7,111 nucleotides of DNA from an uncultured Peptoniphilus sp. (lineage in GTDB: Bacteria; Bacillota; Clostridia; Tissierellales; Peptoniphilaceae): positions 1 through 7,111 of the forward strand of contig CAMYEJ010000071.1 in NCBI GenBank assembly GCA_947254665.1, in the 5' to 3' direction. The notes under the pieces were generated by a model. The model was not told the origin of the DNA and did not search any database. It saw only the letters and a list, made by a program, of their open reading frames with translations. Position numbers and translations under genes: made by a program. Positions 6,891 to 7,111 of the stretch are shown here, one piece after another; the stretch's first letter is position 1, and every line of letters begins with the position of its first letter.

Positions 6891-6929
6891 AAAAGGTAGT
6901 GTACTTTACAATGCACACTACCTTTTTTT
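6891..6929 (+). terminator. Rho-independent terminator of the M16C peptidase gene
   Basis: AAAAGGTAGTGT (6891-6902) pairs with ACACTACCTTTT (6915-6926) around a 12-base loop, and the T run extends to 6929. It lies 22 bases after the stop codon. The A run on the left would allow some function in reverse. Confidence 0.92.
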
Positions 6930-7090
6930 ATTTGCCATACAAAGTGCAGTCACCATGAACGGTGAAGTTTAATCTCAAGTTAAACATTTAAAACCACATA
7001 GATTCAAATTCTTGATGATTAAATTATTAAGTTTACTAATACAAAAATCTATTTCAAAAATTTTAACCTATCCAATAATTTCCCTACAAC
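6930..7090. other. A+T-rich noncoding spacer with two small hairpins
   Basis: No reading frame with a credible start and ribosome site was seen on either strand. Two adjacent inverted repeats occur: TCACC-ATGAAC-GGTGA (6950-6965) and GTTTAA-TCTCAAG-TTAAAC (6967-6985). Neither is followed by a T run, so they are not terminators. No convincing promoter was found in the rest. Confidence 0.4.
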
Positions 7091-7111
7091 AAAAAAGAGT
7101 TCGGTTTACCG
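7091..7111 (-). terminator. Terminator cut by the window edge (probable)
   Basis: AAAAAAGAGTTCGGT (7091-7105) is followed by TT and then ACCG (7108-7111), so the right-hand arm of a hairpin has begun when the window stops. On the minus strand this would be a hairpin followed by six T, ending a leftward gene that lies beyond the window. With an A run on the left it may be bidirectional. Confidence 0.6.

Noticed and set aside
7012..7040. Possible promoter TTGATG with ACTAAT at a 17-base spacing
   Set aside because: The -10 matches only four of six bases, no gene follows, and it points into a terminator-like hairpin.

Overview
The window looks like a chromosomal piece of a low-GC, Gram-positive anaerobe. 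The DNA is strongly A+T-rich, Shine-Dalgarno sites are AGGAGG-like, and terminators are classic hairpin-plus-T-run types. The gene content (a Firmicutes-type cardiolipin synthase, an M24 Xaa-Pro-type peptidase and a large M16C peptidase) would fit a peptide-fermenting anaerobic coccus of the Anaerococcus/Peptoniphilus group. That taxonomic guess is an inference from recalled family flavour, not a search result.

Layout: (1) Bases 2-46 hold the last 14 codons of a plus-strand gene entering from the left. It overlaps by ATGA with a plus-strand gene (43-771) for a divergent precorrin-2 dehydrogenase/siroheme-synthase N-domain-like protein with a charged tail. A strong hairpin terminator closes that unit (780-809). 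(2) A short intergenic region (810-918) contains an unusual G+C-richer patch. It is followed by a second hairpin (919-952) that terminates the minus-strand operon coming the other way. (3) The minus-strand operon reads right to left: an 88-aa unknown protein (3895-3629), an M24 metallopeptidase (3632-2577) and cardiolipin synthase (2574-982). The genes overlap by ATGA or are 2 bases apart, so translational coupling is likely. (4) A compact divergent promoter region (about 3896-3985) drives this operon leftward and, rightward, the 960-aa M16C zinc peptidase (3986-6868), which ends in its own terminator (6891-6929). (5) The last 180 bases are A+T-rich and noncoding. They end in what appears to be half of another terminator cut by the window edge.

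Functional picture: the M24 and M16C enzymes, both apparently cytosolic, would together degrade peptides, the former trimming next to proline and the latter cleaving longer unstructured peptides. Cardiolipin synthase is a membrane-lipid housekeeping enzyme that shares the M24 transcript. No mobile element, CRISPR array, rRNA or tRNA was seen, and I find no convincing new multi-gene system. The most interesting points are the mirror-image divergent promoters, the degenerate siroheme-synthase-like protein, the unrecognised small lead gene of the operon, and the structured intergenic patch.
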